From Lotus japonicus (lineage: Eukaryota > Streptophyta > Magnoliopsida > Fabales > Fabaceae): a DNA stretch of 64,000 nucleotides. Made by a program: the position numbers and the translations under genes. Shown in pieces: positions 35,040 to 45,607 of the stretch. Position 1 is the stretch's first letter; each line of letters opens with the position of its first letter. Under the pieces are notes generated by a model. The model saw only the letters and a list, made by a program, of their open reading frames with translations. It did no database searches and had not been told where the DNA came from. The stretch covers positions 63,350,732 through 63,414,731 of the forward strand of contig NC_080044.1 of the NCBI RefSeq assembly GCF_012489685.1, written 5' to 3'.

Positions 35040-35816
35040 TCCAATTACTCCAGGAGTAAGATAAAAAACTTACTCCAAATCTTGGCCCTTGATTTTATTA
35101 AAAAATAAAGGTTGAGATTAAAACTTATATACCTCTCACGTGATCTCCTCTGCTTAGATTTCTCCTTCTTCTTTTTTGTGAAAACCTAGAGGAAACACCA
35201 CCCCTGTTCTTAATCCTAATTATCAACACCTTCTTTTCGTTAAATTCTAAATTCTCCCTAATCTGAATTCTGGAGCAATGGCAACGACACTTCTAGGAGC
35301 AACTTTCAGGGACGGGAGTAACCTCCACGGCAATGACAAAAGAATTCCACAATTAATGGATAAATGTACGACAAGGTTGAATTGGATTCAAAGTTGAATT
35401 CACAATGTTTCTGACACAAAAGTAATAGGATTGGATCCAAAGAAGCTTAAAATTTTGACCAATTATAGAATTGGATTCATATGAGCTTAAACTTGTGACC
35501 AATAATAGGATTGTAATCTTGATTCATGAGTACAAGAGAAACATGAGGCGGGATTAATTAAGAATATATATGACGAATATATACCAGAAGAAAATGAGTT
35601 TTTACGTTTGCAGTTTTCAGATTGAGGATGAAGAACATGAGGTGGTGTTTCCTCTAGGTTTTCACAAAATGAAGAATGAGAAATCTTGACAGAGGAGATC
35701 ACGTGAGAGGAATTTATGTTTTAATCTCAATCTTTATTTTTTAATAAAATCAAGGGCTAAGATTTGGAGTAAGTTTTTTTATCTTACTCCTGGAGTAAAT
35801 GGAGCTCTTGAGTTTT
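35040..35816. mobile_element. Long-TIR element (about 775 bp, MULE-like)
   Basis: The left arm (35040-35206) and right arm (about 35640-35816) are inverted copies of about 170 bp with high identity, including CTCCAGGAGTAAGATAAAA near each end and AGGAAACACCACC at the inner edge. The centre has no transposase. Long arms suggest Mutator-like origin, but I could not find a clean 9-bp duplication. Confidence 0.75.
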
Positions 35817-35829
35817 TTTATTTCCTCAA

Positions 35830-36435
35830 GGGTGAGTAAATGTGTTAAAATTTTCGTCCTCATCCATCTTTTCTGGTTTCGTCCTTGCTTCCCCTTGAGT
35901 AAAAGAAAATCTCAACTTTCAGCAAATAATTACCCGGAAGAAAAGTGATCATAGTTTCAATGTGTCTATCAGATGTGTTGAACGAATTGTGTAAAAAAAA
36001 AGTTAATTAATATGCATGATTTGATAGTTCTTTTTGGTGGGCTAAACAAATTGTGTGAAAAAAGGCTAATTATGCATGTTGGAGCCATTATAGCTAGCAA
36101 TCCAACCCAACTAATATGATTTGATAGTTCTTTTCCTTTGTTGGATCTCCCTCGTTAGTTGCGATCTCTACCATGGTAGGTATCAATCACCTTTTTCTAT
36201 TTGTACCGAACTGAAAATTGTCCATATATTTCCTACTAATTGATGTTCCAGTTATACAATAAAACGCGCAAAAGTACTATTAAAATTTTGGAAGACTAAT
36301 GACACTGGCCTCGTTTGGAAACACAGCTTAATTAAGTGCTATGGTCATAAGCGCTTATAACATAAGTGTTATGGTCATAAGCGCTTATACATAAGCTATT
36401 TTAAAATTTTTATTGAAATAAATTGAAAATAAGAT
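35830..36435. other. Intergenic with MITE-like remnant
   Basis: AT-rich. A MITE-end-like block at 36310-36415 has an internal duplication of atggtcataagcgcttata. It leads into the TA run at 36434-36457 that borders the endogenous pararetrovirus. Confidence 0.5.
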
Positions 36436-36457
36436 ATATATATATATATATATATAT

Positions 36458-36597
36458 AAATTGCGGAAGCTATAATAAAACATTATTGAAATCAGAATAT
36501 AGCAGAACCAGAACCCTTTCCTCACGGGAAAAGGCTCTGATACCAGAAATTGCAGAAGCTATAATAAAACATTATTGAAATCAGAATATAGCAGAAC
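36458..36597. repeat. 51-bp direct repeat around the pararetroviral primer site
   Basis: Copies at 36458-36508 and 36547-36597 differ at one position and lie 89 bp apart, on either side of the primer-binding site. The repeat may come from replication (strand-transfer products), concatemer rearrangement or integration repair. Confidence 0.9.
36533..36545 (-). promoter_or_regulatory. tRNA-Met primer-binding site of the pararetrovirus
   Basis: TGGTATCAGAGCC on the minus strand is complementary to the 3' end of initiator methionine tRNA, the minus-strand DNA primer of caulimovirids. Confidence 0.85.
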
Positions 36598-36613
36598 TTA
36601 CTGAAACAAAGCT

Positions 36614-36619
36614 TTTATT
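36614..36619 (-). terminator. Poly(A) signal of the pararetroviral transcript
   Basis: AATAAA on the minus strand, about 95 nt downstream of the TATA box. The short promoter-to-signal distance is characteristic of caulimovirids, whose transcript passes the signal once before using it. Confidence 0.65.
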
Positions 36620-36646
36620 CAACTCGGAAGAAACTTACAAACATTT

Positions 36647-36670
36647 AGAGAGAGAGAGAGAGAGAGAGAG
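36647..36670 (-). repeat. (CT)n tract downstream of the pararetroviral promoter
   Basis: A CT dinucleotide run on the minus strand between the TATA box and the poly(A) signal. CT-rich tracts occur just downstream of transcription starts in caulimovirid promoters. Confidence 0.6.
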
Positions 36671-36712
36671 CAGAGGGAAAAACCCGATGCCTTCTACTCT
36701 TACTAAGCTACC

Positions 36713-36720
36713 TATTTATA
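36713..36720 (-). promoter_or_regulatory. TATA box of the pararetroviral promoter
   Basis: TATAAATA on the minus strand, downstream of the last ORF and upstream of the CT tract and poly(A) signal. Activity is not shown. Confidence 0.6.
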
Positions 36721-36887
36721 CAAGTTCTGACCATGATTACTTTCGAAAGTAACTCTGGTTTACATAAAAGTAACTACAGTTAATGAAAAGTAACTTTAAT
36801 AATGAAAGTGGATTCCTTGTCGGCCAATATTGAAAAGCAGATTCTTTCTTGATCATGATGAGAAGGGCTGATAATGACCTTTTGTCC

Positions 36888-38141
36888 TTAAGTGTATGGA
36901 TGATAGTTGATGCCTAAGCAGTCATCTTCATTTTCTTGAAGGTAGTTCTGGCTGTTGACTGATGAAGTATCTGAGCCTGATTTCTGACTCATCATATCTA
37001 TCTTCTTTTGAAATTCTTGGGGAGAGCTGGCTGCGGCTAATTCGGCTATGAGCCTTGATCTTTCTTGGAGAAATGAACTTTCTTGATTGAGACGAGAAAC
37101 AGGGGTAGTTGACAGCTGTTTCTTGCTTTGCTGAGTAAGCTGATAAGTCTTTATCCAAGCTTCAAATTTTGTCTGTTGAATTAGAGAGATATTGAATTTT
37201 GCCCACCATTTTATTTTAAAAATGCGGTAGAGCTGATAGAGTTCTGTATCCTCATAAATATCTATAGTTCTCCAATCCCAGGTTAAAATCCAAGAGATAG
37301 CTTGAGAAGCTGTGAACATGAGGAGTTTGTCTTCCATAATGAAATTTGACCTTTGAGCAAAGTACTTGAATAATGGTTTTACTTCTTCGGGAAAGATGGA
37401 CTCACCGAGTCCTACCTTGCAAAACCAAACTTTAAACCATTGAGGAAACTTTAAAGAGATTCCCTTTTGGAACCAAATGAACCAGGAGTGTTGCTAAGGA
37501 CGGAGATACAAGGCATAGTACCAGGCATCAGTATAATCAAAGTAGTTATAACTAGGCGGGTCGAACTGCCTAAAAAAATGTTTAAAATAATGAAGAGGAG
37601 CATTCCAGTCCTGGGGTGTAAGGACTTTAAGGATTTTGATCTTGGAGAAAGCTATTTCTCCTTGTTTATCTTGATTATGTGTGACTTCTATGGAGTCAGA
37701 GTCTACTAGAATGAACTCATAAAATAATCTGGTCTTTTTGGGATGTCCAGGGACATAATGAAAGTTGGTAGGAAATAATTGAGTGGCTATTTCTTTAGGA
37801 CTTAAAGAGAAATGTTCTTTCTCTATAATGAGAGATGGCTCACCTTCTGGTTTTTCCAGATATTCGGTTGGCTCGGTTTTGACAGAGGATTTTGAAGGGT
37901 TTTGTGCTAATACTGTATATTTATTGGTTAATGGAACTAATGAAGTTTTTTGGGGAGGTGTCTTGACAATTTGAGCTATGGTGAGTTTTTGAGAAGTTTT
38001 TGAAGGGGTGGCTGGTATTGAAGATCCAGCAACCTTGATAGGGGTTACTACTATTGCTTTTGATCCTGATGGAGATGATGATGCTGATGAACCCAGTGGG
38101 GGTCCATATTGATCCTTTGATTTGGGTTTTGTATCACTCAT
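36888..38141 (-). pseudogene. Caulimovirid 3'-terminal ORF with one in-frame stop
   Basis: Reading starts at 38141, overlapping the end of the RT ORF by 8 nt, and stays in one frame to 36888 apart from a single TAG at 37496-37494. The part before the stop (215 residues) has a Ser/Pro/Thr/Lys-rich low-complexity N-terminus and an aromatic C-terminal part. After the stop, 52 open codons precede the next Met at 37337, and the last part has a coiled, Gln/Ser-rich look. The equivalent ORF downstream of RT in caulimovirids is the transactivator/inclusion-body protein or a protein of unknown function; no defining motif lets me choose. The stop is followed by CAA, as in some leaky contexts, but the next codon does not fit that consensus. 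Confidence 0.7.
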
Positions 38142-39834
38142 GTTTTCCCTGTAAAAATTCTCTTGTTAGAAAATCTGGAAGGGAGTTACTATCTCCTTTA
38201 ATATGGGTTATTTCAAAATCAAAGCATGAAAGTAAAGATTGCCATCTAGCAAAAATATGTTTTGAAACTAGGTTTTGAACATCTTTTTGTAAAACTGAGG
38301 GTGCTGCTTTGCAGTCAGTCTTTATTAAATTTTTTTTATTAAAAACATCATCTTGAAATTTTTGAACACATAGGACTATTGAAAGAATTTCTTTCTTGAC
38401 TGTGGAATATTTTTGTTGAGCTGGGTGCCAAATTCCTGAATGGTACCTAACAATTTGCTCTTTTGAAAACTGGGGTTTTACCTGTTTAAGTATCCCACCA
38501 TATCCTAGTTCTGATGCATCTGTTTCTATAATTAATGAGGCATCTGGATCTGGTATTCCTAAACAAGGCAGACTTTGAACTAATTTCTTGACTTCTCTAA
38601 CACTATGGCTCATCTCTTCAGACCATGGTGGAGAGTTTTTCCTAAGTCTTTTGAACAAGGGGGCACAAATTATCCTTATGTTGGGGATAAAGTCTGCTAC
38701 ATAATTTACACAACCTAGAAATCTCTGTAATTGAGTTTTCTCTTTTAATTCGTCTGGAAAGTTTTTTGCAAATTCTAATGATCTTTGTATGGGGGTAATT
38801 TGCCCTTGATGAATTTCATAACCTAAAAATCTAGTTTTAGTTTCAAAGATTTTCATCTTTTTTGCTGAAACTACTAATCCATTTTTCTTGATGATTTCTA
38901 TAAATTTTCCTAAGTGTTGAACGTGCTGATCTATACCTTTTGAGAATACTAAGACATCATCTAGATATACAATGGTGAAATCCATATATGGATAAAATAT
39001 ATCGTTCATGATGTTTTGGTACTCCCTAGGCGCATTTTTCAAGCCTTGTGGCATGACATTCCACTCAAAATGACCAAAAGGGACGACAAATGCAGTCTTA
39101 TATCTGTCTTCCTCCCTTACTGAAATTTGATAATATCCAGATTTCATGTCAAATTTTGAGAATATTGTTGCTTTGTGTAGTCTTTTAATGAGATCTGTTT
39201 TATTAGGTAATGGATACCTTATCCATTTTAATACTTTGTTTAAGGGTTTGTAATTAATGACTAATCTAGGGGCTCCTCTTTCTAACTCAGAAGCATTCAT
39301 GACATAGAACCCTGTGCAACTCCAAGGAGATTTGGAGTGGCGGATCAGGCCCTTATTGAGATATTCTCCAATTTCTTCTCTACAATATTTTAAATATTGT
39401 TCATTCATTTGAATGGGCCGGGCTTTGGTAGGGATGTCTTTCTCATTAAACCCATCTATATATGGTAATGATATGGTATGTATCTTTCTATGATGAAAGG
39501 CCATGGGATTTAAATCACATAGATCCTTTTCTATTCGATCTTGAAAATCCTTAATAATCTTTTGAATATTAGATCTCCTGAGTTGTTCCTCTATTTTGTA
39601 GTATTTTATTTCTTTTTGTAAGGAATTAATATGATTCTTTTTCCTAGAGATCATATTTATTTTGGAGGTGGAGATTTCTTTTAATAAATTTAATTCTTTT
39701 ACCTGATGAGGCTTTATAAATGGAAAAGTAATAGTCTTACCTAAGACTGTTGTAACTATTCCTTTTTCATCTATTTTATCAATAGGGTATAACAGGCAGA
39801 TGAACGGAGTTTCTAAAATGATTTTTTCTGTCAT
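38134..39834 (-). CDS. Caulimovirid RT-RNase H polyprotein, 5'-truncated
   Basis: 566 open residues. The N-terminal ten residues include E-T-P-F, matching the end of a retroviral-type aspartic protease, so the true protein began further upstream. Reverse transcriptase covers about 155-345: F-D-M near 228 and Y-L-D-D at 290-293. RNase H covers about 430-556: acidic residues in E-T-D-A-S (439), K-E-I-L-S (482), T-D-C-K (507) and L-P-D-F-L (554). All expected catalytic residues are in place and the frame is uninterrupted, which is notable for a genomic copy. Absence of integrase, plus the flanking primer site and promoter, favours a caulimovirid over a Ty3/gypsy element. Expression is not implied. 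Confidence 0.88.
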   Translation of the reverse strand: MTEKIILETPFICLLYPIDKIDEKGIVTTVLGKTITFPFIKPHQVKELNLLKEISTSKINMISRKKNHINSLQKEIKYYKIEEQLRRSNIQKIIKDFQDRIEKDLCDLNPMAFHHRKIHTISLPYIDGFNEKDIPTKARPIQMNEQYLKYCREEIGEYLNKGLIRHSKSPWSCTGFYVMNASELERGAPRLVINYKPLNKVLKWIRYPLPNKTDLIKRLHKATIFSKFDMKSGYYQISVREEDRYKTAFVVPFGHFEWNVMPQGLKNAPREYQNIMNDIFYPYMDFTIVYLDDVLVFSKGIDQHVQHLGKFIEIIKKNGLVVSAKKMKIFETKTRFLGYEIHQGQITPIQRSLEFAKNFPDELKEKTQLQRFLGCVNYVADFIPNIRIICAPLFKRLRKNSPPWSEEMSHSVREVKKLVQSLPCLGIPDPDASLIIETDASELGYGGILKQVKPQFSKEQIVRYHSGIWHPAQQKYSTVKKEILSIVLCVQKFQDDVFNKKNLIKTDCKAAPSVLQKDVQNLVSKHIFARWQSLLSCFDFEITHIKGDSNSLPDFLTREFLQGKHE

Positions 39835-39841
39835 ATTTTTG

Positions 39842-39919
39842 ACTAGTACAAATGAAGATCTAAAACAGATTTGGCTAGTACAAATTATTTTTTACTAGTA
39901 CAAATGAAGATCTAAAACA
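39842..39919. repeat. 26-bp direct repeat at the pararetrovirus edge
   Basis: actagtacaaatgaagatct plus aaaaca occurs at 39842-39867 and 39894-39919, with a shorter ctagtacaaat copy between. It borders the truncated start of the RT ORF and probably marks the insertion or rearrangement junction. Confidence 0.85.
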
Positions 39920-41545
39920 AATGAGAGTTCTCAACAATGTTGAGAGGGGGTAAGGGTGTCACGTGGCGCGTTCTGGTTCGTTGTCCAGATTTTTATCATC
40001 TTAATCTTTTGAACTCAATTATTTAATTGAAAAAAAAAATTCTGGAAATTTTTTTTAACCAAAATTCCTGATTTTTTTTCCTCTATAAATAGAGACTTGG
40101 TTCGTTTGATTTGGACACAGAAAAAAAAAAATCAAATTTTTCACTATTTTTATTATCTTTCTATTAGCCTTTGTTTTGAAATGGATCCCAACAATAAAAT
40201 AAAATAAGTTAAGGAAATAAAATAAATTATTGTCTATATTTTAAAAAAAATTAAATTGTTAAGTGTTTATTATTTTAATTTAATTTAAATCAATAATTGT
40301 AATTTAATAATTGTAATTTTATGTAAATCATAAAAATAAAAATATAAAATTAAATAAAAATATGAAATAAAAAAGTGGTGGGGTAGGGTGTTGGTGTTGA
40401 ATGAAAAACCATTGGAGTGGGTAAAAGTTGAATGAGTGTTGAATTAGAGAGAGAAAATGATGTGGAGTGTTGGAAAGAGAAAAAATGGTGTTGAGATGAC
40501 CAATGTGTAAGTGACCAATGTAAATGGTCTTATTCAAATATATATGGTTCTTGGGATGACCAATGTGTCAGTGACCATTGCCCATGGTTTTTAGCCTTCT
40601 TTGGACTAAACTAGTGCCTTCTACAGATACCTTTGCGAAATTTGATAAAGGACCTTTACTTCTTACTAAAATGTAGAAAATAAACAAAGAGATACAGGAT
40701 CAGGGGGAAAATAAAATCAAGTTTTATTTATTTATATTTTGGATTCTCTTTTGTCAGTTTTGAGACCCTAGTGGATAAGCCAAGTACATTGTATCCATCC
40801 TAGTTCCTGCATAATACTCCAATATGTTATCACCAGGTGCCATATTAGATGACAGATACATATAAAGCTAAGTTTTTCATGATGCATGATTGTCTAATTT
40901 ATTAATCCAAGTATAAATATCTTTATTATAAGTTAATTAATTACTAATATTTAAAATAAGTGGTTGTGAATTACACCTTTTTTTTATACTTAAATATGTT
41001 AATCCACATAAAATAGGATACTTTGTACCTTGAGGTAAGCTAAATATCCACTTCTTTGTTACCTCACTTACATAAAATTAACCATCACTCACTGCTTCTC
41101 ATAATCTCATCCTTTCAATTTATTCCTATTTTCTTTCTATCTCTGTCATTAAGATGTATAAGCATTATTATTATTATTATTCTAATCAAATTCATTTAAC
41201 TTACAAGTTACAATCCTTAACATCCTTTAGGAGAAAATGTAGGAGTACTTATCTAGGGAAAGCAAAATAATCAACTGATCGCAACAGAAACCCCAGTGAA
41301 AACAACTGTCTGAGACAGTGGATTTCAGCTGAAACCATCAAACTCCCTCAGCAACTGTGCCACTTTTTTCTTTTCTTGGGAAAAATTGTTTTCTAAAACA
41401 TATTCTTTCTCACCAACTCATAAGTATTATAAATATGCCAGCAACTTCAGGCACTCTTCATCCAAAGCCATTCCAAGAGTATCATCTGTTTACAAAGACT
41501 CCTTCCAATTCCATTACTAGCTTTTGTTCAATTAAATCTTTGAAG
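39920..41545. other. Intergenic upstream of the first ENOD93-like gene
   Basis: At 40081-40190 a TATA-like CTCTATAAATAGAG is followed about 90 nt later by an ATG in a transposon-like setting, but no long frame follows. A stretch from about 40550 to 40620 resembles 44060-44130, upstream of the second ENOD93-like gene, and is probably shared duplicated promoter sequence. No separate gene seen. Confidence 0.45.
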
Positions 41546-42400
41546 ATGGCCACCAAGAAAAATATCACTGCTAACTCTCCTCTTGAGAGGACTAGCTTGC
41601 CTTCTCTGGATCAAAGGTTGGCCATGGCCAAGCACTGTTCTCATGGTAATAATATAACCTTCATTTTAATTTTTTTTTATTAAATTCAGCTCTAAAGTAT
41701 TTTTGTGCTACATTTGGAAACCAAATTCAGCTCTAAAAAATTAATTCCCAATATCTTGTTACCTGACTTTAATTAATTTACATGTTTCATTTTGTGTGTA
41801 AACAGAGGGTGTGATGGCAGGAGCTAAGGCAGCTGTTGTTGCTAGCATTGCCACTGCCATTCCTACTGTAAGTACCCCATTCCCCTATTCAATTTTCTCT
41901 GCTTCATTCAATCACTTTGGATAAAATGCTCACGTTGCAGTTTACATTTAAAATAATCACTATTTTTTTACCTGGAATTAATTTAACTATGAATGTTTGA
42001 TATATATGCAGCTGGCTAGTGTTAGGATGCTACCTTGGGCTAGAGCCAACCTCAATCACACTGCTCAAGCTCTCATAATTTCAACAGGTTAGCTTACTCA
42101 TTCTTAGTCCCGTTTGGAAATCGTTTTACAATTGATTTTAAAAGTTAAGAATTATTTTTTTGGAGAAGTTTCTGAAAGTAGCTTTTAGATGCGAAAAGTG
42201 ATTATGAGGAAAGAGAAGAACATGGTGTTAGTGTATCTCCTCATAATCATTACAACATTGTTTGATTTAGTCATCTAACTAACTGCTAAATTATGTTTAT
42301 TTTGTTTATAGTGGCGGGGGCAGCATATTTTATAGTAGCTGACAAGACTGTTCTGGCAACTGCAAGAAAGAACTCCTTCAAAAACCTCCACAATGCATGA
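41546..42400 (+). CDS. ENOD93: Early nodulin-93-like protein, copy 1
   Basis: Four exons: 41546-41645, 41806-41867, 42012-42087 and 42312-42400, all with GT-AG borders and consistent phase, giving 108 residues. The protein carries the ENOD93 signature: L-D-Q-R-L-A-M-A-K near residue 22, C-S-H-E-G-V-M-A-G-A-K-A-A, R-M-L-P-W-A-R-A-N-L-N near 60, and A-D-K-T-V-L-A-T-A-R-K near the C-terminus. Two hydrophobic segments (about 38-58 and 72-92) suggest a small membrane protein. ENOD93 was first found as a nodule-induced legume gene but occurs in non-legumes too; proposed roles involve mitochondria and nitrogen response. A tandem paralogue follows at 44682. Start chosen by alignment with that paralogue's ATG. 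Confidence 0.93.
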
Positions 42401-44681
42401 ATTCCAAGTAAAAATATAGCTTGGATGTCGGATTTGGCTGCAACATATTGGGCTATCTAATTGCTTAAGCAATGTTCGTAGGATCAGCACATGGTGTATT
42501 GATAAATAAAGATGGATTTGCATTTCAATAGTGAAAGTGCAACATGTATCGATCATTGTTACTTATTATATTATATGAATGCAAATCTTTCACTTTTCTC
42601 TCAGCACAAGTGCACGTGATATATATTCCATAGCATGACCTGATAAATTTAGTAGAATTATTTAACATTGTGAAAATGGATCTGTCTTGAATTATATGGA
42701 AAAATAAGTGTCTTTTTTATTACATTAAATAGTGTGATATAAATAAATTTATATTTTAATTTAATTAAAAAACTTATATTTCTCCAAAATAATAAAATAT
42801 TAAAGGTGAGTGCAGAGATGACAATTATAGAAGAGATGGGTCTAATAGAGGAATGTCATAATTAAGCTTTAGTGATTTTTGAAATATAAAATGGCACTGA
42901 TGAAGTTTTATTAAAACGATAAGGATAACAATAAAAATGAATTCAATAAGTTTTAAGCTATAAGCTATAAGCTACCTCAAGTAGCTTATTAACAGCTATT
43001 GAAATAAGCTTTTTTAACTTACATTAAAAAAAACTATTAAGTTAATCAAATAAGCTTTAAGTTAGCTGAAAAATTTCACCAAACAGGGTTTAAGTCTCTT
43101 TCAAAATTGGACAAATTAAATTCAAATGTTTTCATCCAATATAACGAAAGGAAAAATAGGCATATATCACAAATTTTGATGTGTAATGTAACATAAATTA
43201 TCTTTAACATGTCATTTGTGTAAAAATGTGTGATCTATATCAATTTTTCATTAATAATTAGATGACAAGTTATCTTGAACATATTTGTTCAATTTTAAAT
43301 TTAAAGAGGCTTAATTTAAGCAATTGAAACTACAAGGACCAATATCTCAAATATATAAAATTATAGGGACTAAAAGTATTATTAAACCTTATAATTTGTA
43401 TATATTTACACACATAATTTTCCTTTCATCCCAACTTTATATAATTTTCCTTGTTTTTTACAATCACATCACTCATTCACTCATTATATCTCTATTTTTT
43501 TTTCTTTTGTTTCTTTCTTACTTTAATGAGAGGTGAAAATGAGTGAATAAAATATTAGTGATAATATTATGGGAAAAGCAGAGGAGAGAAGAAAAGCTTT
43601 GGATAAGATGTTTTGTTTTTTGAAACATGGATAAGTTGTTAAAGTCCAAATGCTTCAGCCCACTCACTGAAAACCATGGCCTCCCTTTACCACAGAACAA
43701 AAATCCACCAAACTCAGTCACTGTTTCTGTGAGTGCACTGTTGCAATTGCAGGTGTTAAAATTAGACATCCAATCAACGTAGCAAATGTGAGGACATACA
43801 AAAACTTCGACATCCAACATACATGTTAGAGGCAGTTTTTTAAAAATGGTCCCTAACATGTATGTCTGATCTCTGATGTATGCCACAGGATTTTTGTATG
43901 TCAATCTATCATTACCCGACTAATCAACCCAATACTCACCCACCCCACATTAATCCACGGTATTATGATGTTGACTCCCAATCTACCATGATGTTTTATA
44001 TGCTTCCCTTTTATATATTCACATGTTCACATGGATTATGTTTTGTCCAAACTTTTGGTTATTGGGATGACAGGTACGTCAGTGGCTAATGCCCATTGTT
44101 TTTAGCCACTTTGGACTAAACAAAACTACTAACTTTTACAGTACAGTTGCCACTGCCAAAAAGTTGAAGGAGCTTTTCTTTTACTCTCCAAAATGTAGCA
44201 AGTAAACATTGTGATACAGGATTATGGACTTCTGTGTCAGTTTTGAGACACCAGTGGATAACAAAAAGTCCCTTCCTACATTATAATATAGGAAACGGCA
44301 CATTAGCATCTCCAAGTGCCAAATCAGATGGTGCATTATGCAGCTAAAGTCCCTCACGTGCCCTTTGCATAAAACTAGTAATTTTTTTCACAACCCTTGG
44401 GGAATAAAGTAGCTGTAATTAGGCAGCAGCAAAAGAATCCACCCACCGCACTAAGTGAAAACAACTGCCTCAGACGGTGGATTTCATCTGAAACCATCAA
44501 ACTCCGGAGCTACCTCTTGGGAATTTCTTGTTGTTGTTAATAATCCTACCTTGTGATGAGCAACACAGTATAAATATACCAGCAACTTCAGCCATATACT
44601 TCATCCAAAGCAACTCCAATTATTCATCTGTTTACTAAGTCTTCTTCCTTATTAGTTTCTGTTCAATTAAAATCTTTGAAG
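42401..44681. other. Spacer between the ENOD93-like genes
   Basis: Copy 1's 3' region, a truncated MITE (42725-43095), AT-rich sequence, then from about 44050 promoter sequence similar to that of copy 1. No further gene seen; the open stretch at 43518-43904 (minus) lacks motifs. Confidence 0.5.
42725..43095. mobile_element. Truncated relative of the 34165-34840 MITE
   Basis: Shares the segments around aataaatttatatttyaatttaat and ttttattaaaaygataaggataa, and the agct-rich right end ending near caccaaacaggg. The left end is missing. Confidence 0.6.
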
Positions 44682-45378
44682 ATGGCTAAGAGAAATGTTA
44701 GTGCTAATTATCCTCTTGAGAGGACTAGCTTGCCTTCTCTGGATCAGAGGTTGGCCATAGCCAAGCGTTGTTCCCATGGTAATGTCTTCTTTTATTTCTT
44801 GACTGATTTGGAAAATCCTGTAAGCTTAGGACCATATATCTGGTTTCAGAATTATATTCGTTGCTGTAGTTTGCAAATTTCCCAACATCTTTTTACCTGA
44901 TATTGATTTACATTTTTCATTCTGTGTATAAACAGAGGGTGTGATGGCAGGAGCTAGGGCAGCTGTTGTTGCTAGTATTGCCACTGCTATTCCAACAGTA
45001 AGTTCTCCTTCCACCTATTCAAATTTCTCTGCTCCATTCAATCACTACTAAAATGTTCACTTGATCAGTTTACATTCAATCAGCATATAGCTAACTGGAA
45101 ACTGGGTTTGATATGCAGCTAACAAGTGTAAGGATGTTACCCTGGGCAAGAGCCAACCTCAATCACACTGCTCAAGCTCTCCTAATTTCCACAGGTTAGC
45201 TTACTCATCCATGGAGTTGTGTTGATCTCCTCATAATCATTACAGCCATTGTTTGATTTAGTTATCTAACTACCATATTATGTTTGCAGTGGCAGGAGCA
45301 GCATATTTCATTGTAGCTGACAAGACTGTTTTGGCAACTGCAAGAAAGAACTCCTTCAAACCACCTTCTAATGCATGA
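44682..45378 (+). CDS. ENOD93: Early nodulin-93-like protein, copy 2
   Basis: Four exons: 44682-44778, 44936-44997, 45119-45194 and 45290-45378; 107 residues. Exon 2-4 lengths (62, 76 and 89 nt) equal those of copy 1, and the proteins differ at few positions, mainly in the first ten residues and near the C-terminus. The same conserved blocks and two hydrophobic segments are present. Introns are shorter than in copy 1. Similarity extends into the leader and upstream region, so the pair arose by recent tandem duplication. Both copies look intact. It ends 230 nt from the convergent PPR gene. Confidence 0.93.
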
Positions 45379-45607
45379 ATTCCAAAAAGCTAACTTTGGA
45401 TGTTGGATTATGCAGCACCAAATTGAACTATCTTAGCTTTAACCCAATTTCGTGAACTCAGCACATATGTATTGATAAATAAGGATTTACATTCCAATAG
45501 TGAAAGAGCTCATATGTACCGATCACCATTAATTATATGAATGTAAGTCATTCACTTTTCTTTCTGCACAAGTGCACATGATAATCCATGAACAGATAGA
45601 CTAAGTT

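Larger units (their letters stand above)
36458..39840 (-). mobile_element. Endogenous caulimovirid (pararetrovirus) fragment
   Basis: Minus-strand layout: RT-RNase H ORF (39834-38134), overlapping downstream ORF (38141-36888), promoter TATA (36720-36713), poly(A) signal (36619-36614), tRNA-Met primer-binding site (36545-36533). This matches the end of a caulimovirid genome running into the start of the next unit. Movement protein, coat protein and most of the protease are absent, so the copy is 5'-truncated. No integrase or LTR is present. The low-coordinate edge abuts a (TA)n run (36434-36457), a known type of site for endogenous caulimovirids. An old, incomplete and non-functional genomic copy; genus not determined. 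Confidence 0.85.

Noticed and set aside
36888..39834. Ty3/gypsy retrotransposon
   Set aside because: No integrase or LTRs; ORF order, promoter, poly(A) signal and tRNA-Met site fit a caulimovirid better.
43324..43904. Open stretches at 43324-43536 and 43518-43904 between the ENOD93-like genes
   Set aside because: No motif and AT-driven composition; not supported as genes.
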